Shown here: positions 1 to 13,671 of the stretch, in pieces | How the letters are laid out: the number at the start of each line of letters is the position of its first letter | How positions within the stretch are numbered: position 1 is the stretch's first letter | NCBI RefSeq assembly: GCF_031143425.1 | Contig: NC_090451.1 | Span: 663,614,575-663,678,574, forward strand | Source of the DNA: Pleurodeles waltl | Taxonomy: Eukaryota > Chordata > Amphibia > Caudata > Salamandridae | Direction of reading: 5' to 3' | DNA length: 64,000 nt | Made by a program: the position numbers and the translations under genes | The notes under the pieces: generated by a model | What the model was told of the DNA's origin: nothing | The model's database searches: none | The model's input: only the letters and a program-made list of their open reading frames with translations

Positions 1-3000
1 ATTCCATAACATTTGTTTTGTCTTTTCTCCTAGACCACATCACATTACATTACTTTCTTTTTTTAATCTGATAATACAATCCTCAACTACTGTCTTAAAT
101 CCAATAAAGCCATTTGCTGCAAATGCAATACTTTACGCTAACTAAAACACCTCTTATCTCTCAGATTATGCTATTTCTTAATTCAAATATTCTCTTTCTC
201 ATATATCTCATTGTTATTTCCTCAATTTTCACTTTGATTCCTATAACATTTTGTAGATCTTCCATCTTTGATCCTATGCTATATGGCTAGTCTTCTCTCT
301 TTGACCCTAAACTATTTAATTGATCTTATTTCATTCTGTCCTTTACTCGATATTTCTATTATCCACTATCTGTTCCATGATATGGGCTTAATCGTTATCT
401 TGCTTGATTATACTTTTAAAGTAACATTCATTTGATCATCTGTGGCCAATACCTTGCTACGTCCTTAATATTTGTCACTGATTCAATGATATATTCATTA
501 TATTCTATGTGTTGTCCTATGATGCATTTCCTTCTTTCAGGTACTGTGTTCTTTATCTTCTCCAATTTTGATCTGGTTGAGTTACAAATCCATGTGTTTA
601 CCCAATTGCTCCCTCACCCTGAACTTAAAATTTATAGTCTCAGGACATGCGATGGGCTTCTCAATACCCTTGATCAGATGGTCTTGTAGTGTCACAGGCA
701 CAGCAAAACCATGCCACCTCTGTTACTCCAGCTCATTGCTCTGCACTTTTATAGACACAGTTGCTACGATACACCCATAGGTCCATTACTCCTGCTAGAT
801 GCCTCGAAATGTCAGACACTAAGGTGTTGGTTTTATGCCACCTTCTGAAGCTTTCTGATAACAATATCTTGAAATGTCCTAGAAACATGTCACGCCCTGT
901 ACTTCGGGCACTTTTGTAAAACTCTCTCGACAGTTCATGCCATTCCTCTGGCCACCCTGCCTAATAATTTCATTTACATGGGTATTGTCCTCTCTCCCTG
1001 TATGGACATACTGCCTAGTAATTTGACAGACCCCTGCCCTGCCAATAAACTGTGGAAATTTGCATGGGATCTTGTGATTACTTTAGGATGCCTGGGGGCT
1101 AGCCCTGAAGATCGATACCCCTGAGGAGCGAGTATTACTTTTCTCTTCTGACCTGACTTTGCGCTGTAAAACTGAAGCTTTAATTTTCCAAGGAAAGCAT
1201 CAGAAAAAAGCACCTTCTTCCCTCTGCAGGCCACTGAATGGTCACAATGGTCACTGACATGGTCAGACAAAAGTGACAAGTCTTATACATATATATATAC
1301 TTAACTAATATATCGGAATCTATAGATACATATTTATATGGAGGAAAAATGTAGTCACAGTGTTAGTTTATACCTATTCTGAACACAGTACCCTTAACAA
1401 GAAAATGACTAATGGTGGGACATGTTTTGTATTTTCCTTGTAATTTTGGGGTGGTTGGCTGTCTAACACCCACCTGTGGAGCTATAATCCCTCTAGAGCA
1501 GTGAGTACCAATGCTGCATGGAATGAGCAAAAGTGCTGCACAGAACGAGTTCTTTGTGACATCATCCACAGTGCACATCCGAAAGACATCCTTGCACACC
1601 TCCACTGTTTGCCCCCATATGTCCTGTACTCCTACAAACTAACTTTCAAACTCCACGATTTCTATGTTTCTTTATAATGCTCCCCCAGCTGACGTCTTAC
1701 TCTCCCATTCTGTCCTCCCTCACTTACTGACGCTCCCTAATTTTCTGTGCTCATTTACGTCCAACTGGAGAGATCCCGTGTCCTGCCAGAGGCGTGCTTG
1801 GACAGCAGGGAAACCTTTGTTAACTGTGTGTCTTCATACCAGTGGAGAGATTGGTATGCTCAAAATGTCCCTCCACTTTAACCCGAAAGTCTGAGACATA
1901 GAGGCTAAAATGGATGTGACTGGTGGCCCCATGCCCCACCACCTGTTTCCCTAATTTTTGCACTTAGCCACCATTTTATCAATTTGGTTGCTAACTACCC
2001 TAGTGAAAATTCGAGGAGGCTATCTGCAAATGACTTGAATATGAGTTTTGAACCCTGGACCATGTATTCCCAGCAGAGGAAATGTGCAGTCTACTCCTTA
2101 AATAAAAGTACCAAATCTAACCAATCTGCATTCACAAATAGTTCATGGAATTTTCTCATTCAATAGATTCAGTAATAACAGGTCAACTGACCAATATAAG
2201 TGACCAGTGCGACATTTGGAATTTCCATCACACTGACCATTCCATCAAACAAGACCAGTAATTTCCCCAGGCCTTGTACAAGTAGTTCAAAACATTGACC
2301 ATTGACCCTTCCATGCACCATGGTAACCCAAACTGCTCAAGATGGACCTATAGCCTAGTAGAAGGCGTATATTGTAACATTCCAGGTTTAAAAAAAAAAA
2401 AAGTGTTTACAGGACTTTCCATGCACATATATAGGGCACAACTTGCTGTAGAGACATTTTACTGACCTAGATGTTCTGGTGACCCTTACAGGACTAATGT
2501 CAACTACATAACTCCACCCCTTTACCGTCAGCCTTCCCAGCATCATCTGCAAAAAAGAGACCTGAAAACCGACCAGACATCTGTCGCTCACACCGGGCCG
2601 AATCATGTATCGGATAAAACAGAAAGCTAAAAAATGACTAGTGTTAGTCGATGAAATGCACTGAAACAAGACTTTTTAGTATATTTGTCTGACTTACAAT
2701 ATTAATTTTGGGTGTTGGTGTCATTATGAATCTAAAAATGATCCGCACTCAACTTTTACATTTGTTTTGGCCCGGTGCTAAATGTTTATTTCTGGTCAGG
2801 AAGGCCTTGCTGCACACTGATGTCTGGCATGTGCTAGTTGTAAGTGGGGCATATTTCTGTTCAAGCGACATTTGGGAAAAGGTGGACCCTTCCTTTCCTA
2901 GGAGGGATTGATGCATCTCAACATCTTCACTTGGGACGGGCACATCGATTTATCAAAAAAGAATCCCTCTTATAATTTCCTGTGCAATTTAATTTAGGTC

Positions 3001-6000
3001 GAATTGTCCATGATGAGTGAAGATCCTGCAGTTTTATGTCTAATGTGACCGACCAGAGTGAATGAAATTGAAAGCAAGTGTCAATTGACTTTTAGTGTGC
3101 AAGTGTGAATGTATGTGCAAGTGGCGTGTGTGCACATGCATATCGGGGAGTAGAGGCACTAAGTGTGCTCGCATGTCTAGTCGCCAAAGACCACGATTCC
3201 TCACTCTTTGCACTTTTTTTTGTTTTATTTTTTTCAATGTACAGGGCTTGTAGTTTTCATTTCGCTGACACTTGAATTTTTTTTAAACGTTGTACATATC
3301 TGAATTTAACTAAAAAAATAAAAATAATTCAAAAAATACATTTGTAAATGCAGGTACTGTAAATAAAAGCACAAACATCTTAAACTGGCTCCTGTTTTTT
3401 TGTTTTTTTTAATCTACTATGTTTCTATCTGAATAACCAAATGACTTATTAATGAAGTATTTGTTTCCATGGTACACATAGAAAATGATCCTGAAGGCGC
3501 CTGACAGAGAGGGGGGTCGCTTGGTAAGTGAGGTATGGATATGGTGTACTGGTAGAGATGCAGTAGTTCTCGATGCAAAAAGTGCCGTAGAACAGGGGTA
3601 GATTGCAAATACGCTGTTGGCATTTTTGCAAACGCAGAGCGCTCTGCAGATCAGGAAGAACGGAAGCTTGCAAGACTATGAGTAGCTCCCCGTGCCACAG
3701 TGTAAGAGGTGGTCGACGGTCAGGGCTGATGTGCATTGCAGAGCAGTGTGTGGTGTTCAGTGGGGGTAACAGTATGGATGCTGCATGTCAGAGCCAGATC
3801 TTTGGGGGTTTCTTTGTGGAATGGTCAAATGTGGCGCAACTCCCGGTTGAGGTGAACTGGCACAGATATGTGTGGCTCAGTCTCGCATCAGCAGCAGACG
3901 CTGCAGTGGCAGACCCGCTTCAGGTTTCTAGCATGGGAATTGTAGAGGATGGTGGAGGTCAGGGATGATATTTGCTGCCACGGTTGTGCATGGTTCCAAG
4001 TACCACAATAGTGCAGAATGCTGACATTGTGTTGATGTGCATTGTCAGACCTGAGCATCATACCCAGATAAAGAACAGTTGTGGGTCATTACCACCCAGC
4101 AGCTGAAGGGTAGCCTTAAAAACAGAAGGTGTCTATTGAATTTGTTGCAGACACGATATACAAAAGTGATGAGGCACCGGCAGCCAATGGGAGATGGATG
4201 GTGAGGGAGTGAAAACAAAGGTTGATCCATGGGAGGCGAGGATGTGGGGCCAGAAATTAACTTAGAGGATGAGAAATAAATTTTAGATCTTGGACAGTGT
4301 CAAAAAAGAAGATTGAACATCGCTGAGTGGTTCAGGGTCACAAAAAGAATGATACACCCTCATACATGTTCATCGACTGCATTGTTTAACACAGACTATC
4401 TGCTTTGTTTTGTTGAGAGGATGCACCATTGTGATCGTCCCAGAACACGGCAGTGATTCCTCTCTCCACTCAGCTCTGAAATCCAGGGGAGCACTTCTCC
4501 GGTGAGTAAACATTGCACAATCAGCAGCTGACCTACAAGCGGTAAGAGAGTCCAGGTATGCAGGCGAGGAGGCAAATGTAAGCCCCATAAGTGTACCCAC
4601 CTTACCTTTTGCAACCATGGTTCATCTTCTACAAACGTCACTTCTCTTGGCACTCACTGGAAGCTCCAAGGTAAGCACCTTGCTAAAACAAGTTACCGCA
4701 GACCATACTGAAAGGGGGAGGAGGGAAAAAAAGAGCTGTAGAGAATGGATTTACAAGTTTTCCCCAAACGGTTGTCAGAATTACTGAGCATAGAAAAATA
4801 CGTAAATTAAGGATTTAAACCAGCCTCATCCTGCTAGTTGAATATGTTGATTCTCCCACCTTTCAGTCAATAGGAGAAATATACAGAAGATGCAGTAATT
4901 TAGCAAGTTACATCAGAATTTGGGAGTGGGAATTGATTTTATTAAGTACAACACCCTTCATGCAAGCACTAACTTCACCACAACCTTCGCCTCATAGGGC
5001 TCTGCTCTTCACCCTGGAGTGGGCACTTTCCCAAGGATCTTGCTTCTGCAATATGTTGAGTAGCAGAAGGGACACCAGACACCATTTGGTCACCCAGTGA
5101 CACTGCTGGTTTGTGCCCTTGCCCTTCACCCGACAAAGTAAATAGGTAGCTAAAAATCATTTTTGCTTTCATAGAACACATTTAGTTTCCTAAAACCCTT
5201 TTTACTTTCTGCTGTCATCTTTTTTTTACCCCAGAGAGATGTGACAAGGGCAGTACCAGGGGTACCACATGGAAGCCTGGGCTAGCAGCTGTTGGTATTC
5301 ATGCAGTCTGCCCTGAAAGGTATGTCTGTTTTTCAAGAAACCTCCATTGCGCTCTCCAAGGCTCATTGAAGAGGAAGAGGTTTCCTGGGCGCCTGCCAGC
5401 CCCCCTGCAGCAGGTGCCTGTGTTCTGCAAGGCCGCCTCCAACATCGGAACAAATTCATGTCAGAGACGGATGAGCGCAGAAACTGGGCCACCTTCTGCG
5501 TCCTCTGTCCTTCTCCTTTGGTGGGAAGGGAGTTGTGGCAGGGCTGCTCTTTCATGGTTTGTTGTTTCCGCACTAGCCCAACTATGTCTCTGCTGTTTGA
5601 CTGTGAACATAGACTATGGGCTTTTGAGGGTCTTTGAAAATGAAACGAGCATTGGCAAAACCAATACGTCTAGCCTTTGTAAGGTGGTCCAATTGTTATT
5701 TCTTTTTATTGCCAGCACATACTTCAAAATGAAAAGAGGAAAAAAAAGTAAACATGCTGCTGCCTAGCGTTGGTGGCCATATACTTACAATCAAAACTTT
5801 ACATTTAAATCTGAATTATGCATTGTTAATAGTTGTAATTGAATGGTATCCGTGCACCAGTGGCACTCGGATCTGATATAGAAACCCTTTTTAGTTTTAA
5901 TGCACACCACAGGAAAATATGACTTATTAGCACAAAGAAAAGGTACTATTAGCTTTCAATTACTATACCCCGAAAATATAATTTTGACCACACTGATTAC

Positions 6001-6216
6001 TAGAAAAAGAAAAAAAGAGAATAATAAAAGTAGAAAGAATGGCAGGGGAAAGGGCATTGGCACAATATTGACCGATCCACTCCAACTCTGAAGTGCACTT
6101 CTTTTTTTCCTCTTGATGTACAACCTTATCACGTAAAATGATGTCGCTCACAGTGTAACAGAGCCAATGACTGAAGTGGTCCGACGTGGTGGCCAATAAG
6201 GTTTCTTGTGGCGGGA
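1..6216. other. AT-rich intergenic sequence without recognised genes
   Basis: Only short chance open frames on both strands. A short AT run lies near 1285 and hairpin-repeat copy 1 at 5651. No exon series, RNA gene or coding-like conservation was recognised. Confidence 0.6.
5651..5665 (+). repeat. Hairpin-headed repeat family, copy 1
   Basis: ATTGGCAAAACCAAT, an imperfect version of the palindromic head ATTGGCAAAGCCAAT, followed by ACGTCTAGCC as in other copies (AGGTCTGGC). The outer boundaries are not resolved. Confidence 0.5.
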
Positions 6217-6260
6217 TGTGCAAAGCATGTGTATCTGCAGCTACACATGCCATCGAACAG
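6217..6260 (-). repeat. Remnant of a DIRS-type terminal repeat
   Basis: About 36 of 44 positions match the outer end of the 43.5-kb DIRS terminal repeat as recorded in its complementary region, including TGCCATCGAAC and GTATCTGCAG. The orientation is the same as that copy. No DIRS coding frame lies beside it, so it is probably an end fragment of a related, diverged element. Confidence 0.6.
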
Positions 6261-7739
6261 ATATATATAAATATGGGACAGTTTTAGATGCCTCACTGGC
6301 CAGGCATCTAAAGCTGGCCCCTGGACAGACCTAAAGCGGATGAAACATTGACCTTATCTTGACCTACGTACTGTTCCATAAAAATAAAAAAAACTCCAAT
6401 AGACGTGGATTATTTTCTCTTTGCGATGATTCATCTGAGATACAAATCCTCCAATACAAAATCCAAAAATGCATACTTTCTAAAAGTTTAAAAACAACTA
6501 ATCAGTAACAAATTAAAGTAAATGAGGGCTTCGTTATCAAAATACATCCTTTGTTTTTCGATTTCTAGATTTTATTTCATGATGATAAATGCTAAAATCA
6601 GAGTCCATTTATTTTTCATAGTAGTACATCAAAAGATTACGTGCCTGACTTTCTGTTTTTTTGGAACAAAACTGGCTGTACAATATTTATTACTTATCCT
6701 CAACTATCCCCTTATGTTTGCACAAAAGGGATCTTGCAGAGTCTAAACAGTTGTATCTCAACACGCACAGCTTGACATCAAAGACCTCAAATTAAAAGCT
6801 GGAAATCAAATATCTTTGGATTTAGTCAAGTTCAGAACTACAATTTTTATCTTGGATTTATAAACAGATTTGAAAATGTAATTGTTGACCGCACTCCTTT
6901 GCAGCTCAATGACTTTTCCCTAATTGTTGCATAGCATTCAGCTGCAACAAGATAAACGTGGCTGAGGTACTCAAGATAAGTGAAGAGTCTTATAGGGCCT
7001 TGTCCTGTGATTAGATGAAGTAAAACCAGGATCACACTGGTACAAGGCATGGACTTCGTTCCTGCCGAACAGTTATCCTACAAAATCGTATGTACCGTGA
7101 AGCTCTTGAAGGTTTCAAACCATCAATGAGACTGAAGTGGGCAACACTGGATGCCCTGGTCAAACAGTGCACGGGTCTTCCCAGAATTATGGTTTCAAGC
7201 AGAGTTACAAGGATTTCCTCTGCTAGAGGAATGTTCTCATGAATGAGATTGAAGGGGGAAGCTATTATGACACCATCACACAGACTCACTCCCATTGAGA
7301 GTTAAACTGTGAATGGTGCAAACAATGTAAAGGTTAATGGCTGTCTTTTGTTATTGGAAAAATTGATTTTGTTCTAGTGATAATACCCAATAGTACATGT
7401 GCCCAAGCAGGATGTATCCAGGACATTTGTGTGAATGGGGAGGTGAGGGAAGCTGTCAGTCAGTCAGTCCTCCTCAAGAATCTATACTCACCTTTGTGGT
7501 CAAGCAGACAACGTCGGGCCTTTATACTTCTTCCATTAATTCTGACAATACTTTTGTATTTTTTTTTAATATTGGTATGTGTGGAAATGCAATCCCTGCT
7601 AAGTAAGTTCTATACAGTAGTTTACATTGTGCTTTTCTTTTTAAACGGTTCTTTGTCTCGTTTAAGAAAAAGTCACAAGGTTTCTATGGTTTCTGGAAGG
7701 TATTGCTGTGATTTGGTCACCATTACTATGGGGATGCTA
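6261..7739. other. AT-rich intergenic sequence
   Basis: Contains a small hairpin AGATGCCT-CACTGGCC-AGGCATCT near 6277 and a diverged block near 6340 resembling the GACGCGTTTCGGGC sequence at 46.7 kb. Nothing coding was recognised. Confidence 0.5.
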
Positions 7740-8190
7740 GACAGATCCTTTCTTCCTCAGTTACCGAAAACCTTCGGAAAGGTTGCACTGCAGCAGCTTG
7801 AGTATTGATTGGAGAAAATAAGTAACAATCCTGAAATTGAAGGTTAACAAGCCTCAGTTATTGATTGTAGATCATGTGAAAGATTCAAGCCCTGTAAGTT
7901 GTGGTTCACCTTGCTGTGCTTACATCCTGCAACAGTAGTAAAGAACCTAAGAGTCACAACTGAGGTCAATCTGACCTTCAGCCCTCAGATCAGTGCTGTG
8001 CCTAAGCCACGTCCATCTCACTTGAGAATTCTCAGAAGAGCTTCCTGACAGCTAGTTGGGTTTTGCCTCCTTCTCCATCTTCCTTTAGAGTATTGTTAGG
8101 GCCTGCACCTGGCTCTTCCCATCTACCAACTGTCAAGAAGGCAAATGGACCAAAACATTCCCGCTAAAATGTCTCTGGGGCAATGTTATG
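7740..8190 (+). mobile_element. Degenerate non-LTR (L2/CR1/Rex-like) LINE, C-terminal RT fragment
   Basis: Read across frames with stops, the sequence shows the late RT block of L2/CR1-type LINEs: LQQLEYWLE, then VKNLRVTTEVNLTFSPQIS, then SHLRILRRAS, then LHLPLEYC and LPIYQLSRRQM. Stop codons interrupt it, so it is a dead fragment with no intact ORF. The clade is assigned by motif order only. Confidence 0.7.
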
Positions 8191-9221
8191 TTGCCGAATG
8201 TCAGGTAACATTTACAGGATACAACTAAACAACCTAATAGTTTCTTGGTACTAGAAATGTGAAGAGGAGTTGACTGATTCCAGACAGAGTAGGAAGACAT
8301 ACCAAGAAAGAGACAGGTCTTCACAAGATTATCAAAGGATAGAAAGTTATTTTCAAGTTCTAGAGGAAGAGTTTATTCCAGAAGGTGGAGCGAGTGCAGA
8401 AAAGGCACCGACGCACTCTTTAATTTTCAAAAACGGAAAGAATTTCAGTGGCAGCAGTTGGAGGAATGTAGCTGTGTTCGTGGTAAGCACCAACCAAGGT
8501 GCTTTCAGGAAAAAACATGAACACTTCCCGAAAAGCCGAAAAGAAATGTATGAACCAAGCGAAGTACCTTGGACAGTCCAGCAGTATGCTTTCGCCTACT
8601 TAAGTAAACAACTGGAAAAGTGTGAATGTATAGCATTGCAGTAGCCTAACATTGTGCTTAGAAGATCTGCCACAAAAGCTCAGCTTTCTTCAAATGTGAG
8701 ATATGGCCCAGCCTTCCTCTGTTTAAGTAGAAAGTACTGGACGTAATTACAGAAAACAATACATTATTTACATGTGTATCTACGTTTTTACTACATTAGA
8801 AAAAGAGACAAGGTCCATGTTGGTCGGCCAGAAAGCTGGGCTTCAGATAAGAGTACTTTGGAAACCACTGGGACTTCCGTTTTTTTGGAACTGAGATTCG
8901 ACCCAAGTAGCTCATGCAGAGCTCAGCTGTCCATCAGAGATCAAGTTTGGCATGCTCTTTCGAACATTTTCCCAGGTGGTTTTTATCGGTTTGGCCCACT
9001 TTTGTGGCTAGTTGCTTTCTCCACTGGGAACTTCGTAGGTTACTGCTTGTGCACAGCGGCCTATCATTTGCGTTTTAAAAGGTCCACAGAATTCCAACAG
9101 GAATAAACTTTGGAAGAGGGTTCCACAAAACGTACCCTAAATTGAAAATCTTCTCAGCTTTGAAACAGCAGAAGATACATCTGTTCCTTCTGAACTAGGC
9201 ACATAGGGCTTGCTTACGACC
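8191..9221. other. Intergenic; two unexplained short frames
   Basis: Plus-strand frames at 8270-8644 and 8774-9106 show no known domain, no matching splice context and no homologous partner that I can see. I treat them as chance. Confidence 0.45.
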
Positions 9222-9358
9222 TTGGTGGACGGTACACTCCGTCAAAACGTGACAGATATCCCCACCCACTGTATTACAAGTTCCATTATATTCTATGGAA
9301 CTTGTAGAACGGCAGGCGGGATATCTGTCAAGTTTGTGACGGAGCATTCCATCCGCTA
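9222..9358. repeat. Fold-back palindromic element (MITE-like)
   Basis: The two halves, about 65 bp each, are near-perfect reverse complements meeting at TTATATTCTATGG. Shared blocks include CTCCGTCA, TGACAGATATCCC and TACAAGTTCCAT on both sides. Such snap-back elements are typical of short non-autonomous DNA transposons. It accounts for most of the C-terminal part of a long but spurious minus-strand frame. Confidence 0.75.
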
Positions 9359-10197
9359 AAGTCGTAATCTGTCCCTTAATCTTGTGGTGGCGATTCTTCT
9401 TACAGCGCCAAGCCAGAGTTCTGCTAGCAAGAATTTCCACAGCGATGCTGACAAAGAGTTCAGTGAGCCATGATTTCGGGACAGGGTCGGACTGGAACAC
9501 AAAATAGGCCCAGCCACCAAAATAAAAGTGGACTTCATTAGCGAAGCAGGTGGCTACAAAAGTGCCCCACATTTGCAAATCTGTGGAGTTTTGACCTACT
9601 TTATAGGTGTTTTGCAAGGTATGGGAGGCTGCATGCATTTCTGCCCACCAGACTATAAAAGAGGCCAACAAACAGACAAAAAAACACAGCCCACACACTG
9701 AAATGTCAGGCCAGCCCTTCTGCCAATGCCAGATTTTCTTGTAGGCCAGCCTAGGTACAGCTGAGTGTCTCAGCAACTAAAGGGGGTGAGATGGGGGGTG
9801 GGACTGCTAGGTCAGATGTGTTGGCATCTGACTGCGACAAAGAGGTACTGACTGTTTCGTTTTCTAGCCGCAAAAATTATCGGATCCCATTATTGTTGGG
9901 GGCCGGAATGTGTTTTAGGATTGCCCCATTTCACGACGGTTAATATGTTCAGTTTGGATCATTCATTTCTTCTTTCTTTGCATGAGGGAGCCTGTCAGTC
10001 CTGTAATACCTGAAAGTGTGCTGCGTTCAATGTCCCCCTTCGCCTCTACAAGGAGAGCAGCCTAACTGCGTTGTGAAATAAACCCACATTTCTTAAAACC
10101 CCTGTTAAACTCTGTTTCCCGAAAATTTCTATAATAATGGGAAATTATTTTCTGGTGGCTGAATTTTTTAATCTGTTCTGGATGATTACTGTTTTTA
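9359..10197. other. Intergenic sequence, nothing recognised
   Basis: The N-terminal part of a 193-codon minus-strand frame lies here, but the rest of that frame runs through the palindromic element, so it is not taken as a gene. Confidence 0.5.
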
Positions 10198-10626
10198 GGG
10201 TCGAGCCTGCGTTGCATGCGCTCGCGCATGCTTATCGCAGCAACACGCTTTAGGTATTAGAAAAGGGCTTGGAGCCCTGTCGACGTCACGTCAGTGTTTT
10301 TCAGTGGTTCGTGGGCTTGCCTAGTAAATTCTGCTTGCTTTCATTAGTCGAAGGCACGCATACGTCATGCCTTTTCCGGTGGCTAGCCCTCCTCGAGCGC
10401 ATTGACCAAGTACAGAAAATATGCGAGGCTTGCTGTTTTCGGTCGGATCGTGGACTACTTTTTCTCTATTTTCCTAGTGCGATTTCGCTTGGCAGAAGTC
10501 GAGCGCTTTACACAGTTAATTTCACTTTTTCGGGTTACGTACATAAAAGCACTTTTGCCAATAGATGAAAAGTCGGGTTAGGAGTTTACAACGCTATCAG
10601 CTCTAACATGAGCAAACGCGAGACCC
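10198..10626. repeat. Interspersed repeat with inverted ends (MITE-like)
   Basis: A CpG-bearing 430-bp block starting GGGTCGAGCCTGCGTTGC and ending with the approximate reverse complement (GCAAACGCGAGACCC). It contains the hairpin GCATGCG-CTCG-CGCATGC near its left end. Base composition differs sharply from the AT-rich flanks. It is not coding. A mobile origin is inferred from the inverted ends. Confidence 0.5.
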
Positions 10627-12245
10627 GTTGCATTGCAAATGCTTGTTTTTTTTTTTGTCCTTACGATCCTTCTGTGACTTCCCCCGCTGCCCCATCACCC
10701 CCCAAGTAAGCCCTTACCTAGCTCTTTCCGCCCAACAAATATCCCCTCCAATCAGAACCGCCGTCTTCCCACATCTTGACACCTGGGCCCCAGACTGCTC
10801 CAAAGAGAGCACTGATTGGGAAACTCAATTTAAATGCGTATGTTGCTGGGCCTGCTTCGGGCAGAGGTTGATTGCACACAGGCTTGGTCTGTGCGTGGAG
10901 AGGCTGTAATCAAGGATGTCAGGTACCCGCTCTAATCCCCCTCCCAGCATCCTCCCTGAGCCGATTTACTGACAGGCGGGAGTAAATACCTGCATGAAAT
11001 TAGATAAAATGCCAGGTATTTGGCCTGTACCGAAGGGTACCCATGAGCAGTTGCACGCTTAAAATGTGCCTGGCATCTAGCGCCTAATTGTTTCTGTATT
11101 ACAGAGTTCTATTTAGAAAATCACAGGGGAAAGAAAGAAAAAAATCGAAAAAAGGGAATATTCTCACCAGGAAAATCGTAGACATCTCCAAACGACACTA
11201 ACAATCCTCCTGTGGAGGAGCAGTTAGAATTTGGGAACAATACTCGAAGCCTCTGAATTACGTGGCTTGGAAGGTCTACATTATGAGGTAGGGTTCACTA
11301 AATTATGTGGCACATTTTCTGATATTACTTCATTATTTTCTCATTTTTACACGTTAATGCTATCTAGGCAAAGGTTCCACCTCAGTAATAGTGTAACTCC
11401 CGCATAGAGTAATAAGCAACGGAAAGGTGACCAGTCAAACGTTGCAAAGAGCAGTCCACTGTGTGACAACACTAATCATCGTATTTTTGGTAACTTTTGA
11501 TTCAGTTTTAGCTAGTTTTTTTGTGTAAAATCTACAGATGTTATGCTGGTGATGGATTGTGTAGCAACTGTGGCAAATCCATAATTTTGCGGAAAACGCT
11601 GAAGCTGCAGAATCCTATAATTTCAGGTGCCCTAACAATACCCCCACCAGATCCAAGGGTGTCCACATCTTATTCTGGCACTATAATAAGGTTATAACAA
11701 TTCTTAATAAAGAGCCCTTTTTTTAACAATATATAGAGGATACAAACATTGTTAATTCAAAGAGAGTAAAAGGACAATTTATTAATGACACAAACATTTT
11801 CATTTTACACACACTTGCACACCTCAAGCTCGCATCTGGACTCCTGGAACACCTAAGCATGTATGTGCAGGTATAATAAAAACACACTGCAATAACTATT
11901 AGAACAATGGAATGTTGGGAGCAGTGATGAGGATGGGAGCACTGATGAGGATGGGGGCAGAGGGCCAATAACAGCCTGCAAAGCCAACACTCCAATGCTT
12001 GTCAGTTTCTCTCCATTCAACTTAGAAGATTATTCTGTCAGGTGCTTTACTGGTAAGATTTTAATGAATAATAGAATAAACCTTCACCACTACTACACTC
12101 AGTGGATGAAATGTATTTTTACCGGAGTTAAAGGCCCTTAGCCTCGTTACAGTCCCTTGCTTAGAACTGGGTGAGCCACTGATGTCTCAGGTCAGAATCC
12201 CGGTTGTGCCTCTGCTCGAGGTGCTGTTTGCACCTGAAGCCGAGC
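10627..12245. other. Intergenic sequence, nothing recognised
   Basis: Short frames only; mixed base composition; no repeat with readable boundaries. Confidence 0.5.
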
Positions 12246-12420
12246 ATTCGGTGGAGGCAATGTGGCATAGTGGCTACAGCTGCCAACCATTCAGCACAGG
12301 GAACCAGATTTAAATTCCAACAAATCCCCCTGTGCCTCCTGCGAATAGCTCTTGCTTCCTCAGACACTGTTAACACTATGTAAAACCACCAAAAATAAAA
12401 TGTGGATTCTGTACGTCACC
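12246..12420 (+). mobile_element. tRNA-derived SINE (plus strand)
   Basis: A perfect pol III A-box (TGGCATAGTGG) is followed about 50 bp later by a decayed B-box (GATTTAAATTCC). A CCCCCTGTGCCTCCTGCGAATAG body follows, typical of tRNA-derived SINEs. No recent poly(A) tail is seen, so it is an old copy. Confidence 0.6.
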
Positions 12421-13296
12421 AATGCTCTAATTTCATCCTCCAAGAATTAAGGACAAATACGTAACCTTTGATGTTATAACGAGATTAACACCTAGTCGCT
12501 GAAGTGCAGAGTGTGAAACTCAAAAATGCAGGATCAATCGTAGCTTCCGTGTTCAACTAAATTGTGTGATGCTAGGCAAAGAGTTTAGTTCACCAAGCCC
12601 CCTTTTTCTTCATTATCACATATCGGAGCATCTTTGAATATGTGAGTTTAGGGTGTGCACTGTACAATAACTTCTTATTTCCTGTAATGACTTGCCTCTT
12701 GGTTCACTGGTTACCGGGAGCATGAATGTTTCTCAGCTGTGTTTAAAAAAATCTTACTTTTAATAAATACTTCTTAATGCTGAGTTATGATTTGATGTAC
12801 TAAAGTGAAAGGCTTCCACTTGATAGAGAATATATTTTTTTTTTTTTTTTTGAAGGCACCTTATATTCTACCAAGATGATTGTTGGTCAATTTATATGCC
12901 AAATTCTTTCAACGCTATGGGTTCTTAGAGCCAGCTCTGGCTAGGCTTTCCCTATTAAGTTTGTTGGCTTGCCCACTTCTTACGTCACTTGCTGCTTGGG
13001 CCTGTAACCCTGGTTCAGGGCCTTTAACAACTTCAGGGCCGACCTGTGTCACCAAAAGAAAAAAAAATGGTCAAACCTGCCCACACCCTTGGTTTCCTCA
13101 CGCTAGCTCTCCCTTCCCATTCATCTGTCCATTCTCTCTTTTCTCCATCTCTGGTCACTTGCTCTCTCCCCATCTTTCTCTCTCTTGAAGCCTCCTATAC
13201 CCACTGCAATTATCCTCGGGAAGCTGGGAAAAGTAACAGAAGCACAGGCAGCAGCCCTCTGCTTTCAAAACTGGCTTCAATGGCTCTGGCCTATAG
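12421..13296. other. Intergenic sequence before the gypsy element
   Basis: Contains a T-run at 12834-12851. The pyrimidine-rich frames at 12880-13348 show no family features. Part could belong to a longer LTR than I define. Confidence 0.45.
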
Positions 13297-13500
13297 TGTC
13301 TTGCATGATTTAGAACTGAACCTTTCTGGCTCCCAGCAGACTCCATAGCAGTGTGACCTGATCAACAGAATGTAATATAATGAAAGCTTGGTTTAGAATG
13401 TTGACGTTCACAGGTACAGGCAGAGAAATAAAGATGTGGGATTACAGCTCTTTGTGTGACCTAGTCATTGATGGGTACCCAAGCTGCAAAAGACGCTACA
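13297..13500 (+). repeat. 5' LTR of the gypsy element
   Basis: Starts TGTC and ends CTACA. It aligns with 15421-15615 through blocks such as CTCCCAGCAGA, AGTGTGA, TTGG.GTTCAC.GGTACA and CCTAGTCATTG.TGGGTACCC. The start is the less certain end. Confidence 0.7.
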
Positions 13501-13671
13501 ACTGACGACGAGGTAGGGGATAAGCAACTCAAAGAAGAAAGTGCTGTCCTGGAGAGTTTGCCATGGTCCAAGCAAACTACTCATACATGCATGTGCCTTT
13601 GTTGAAGTACTGAGTCCACGACTTGCTTATGTGGAGTCAAAGGGCAACTCCAGGCGGTGTAAAGAGTGTGA

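Noticed and set aside
8270..8644. 124-codon plus-strand frame
   Set aside because: Follows a decayed LINE. No family resemblance and no splice evidence.
9195..9776. 193-codon minus-strand open frame with a hydrophobic segment
   Set aside because: Its C-terminal third runs through a fold-back palindromic repeat. No domain or splice structure supports it.
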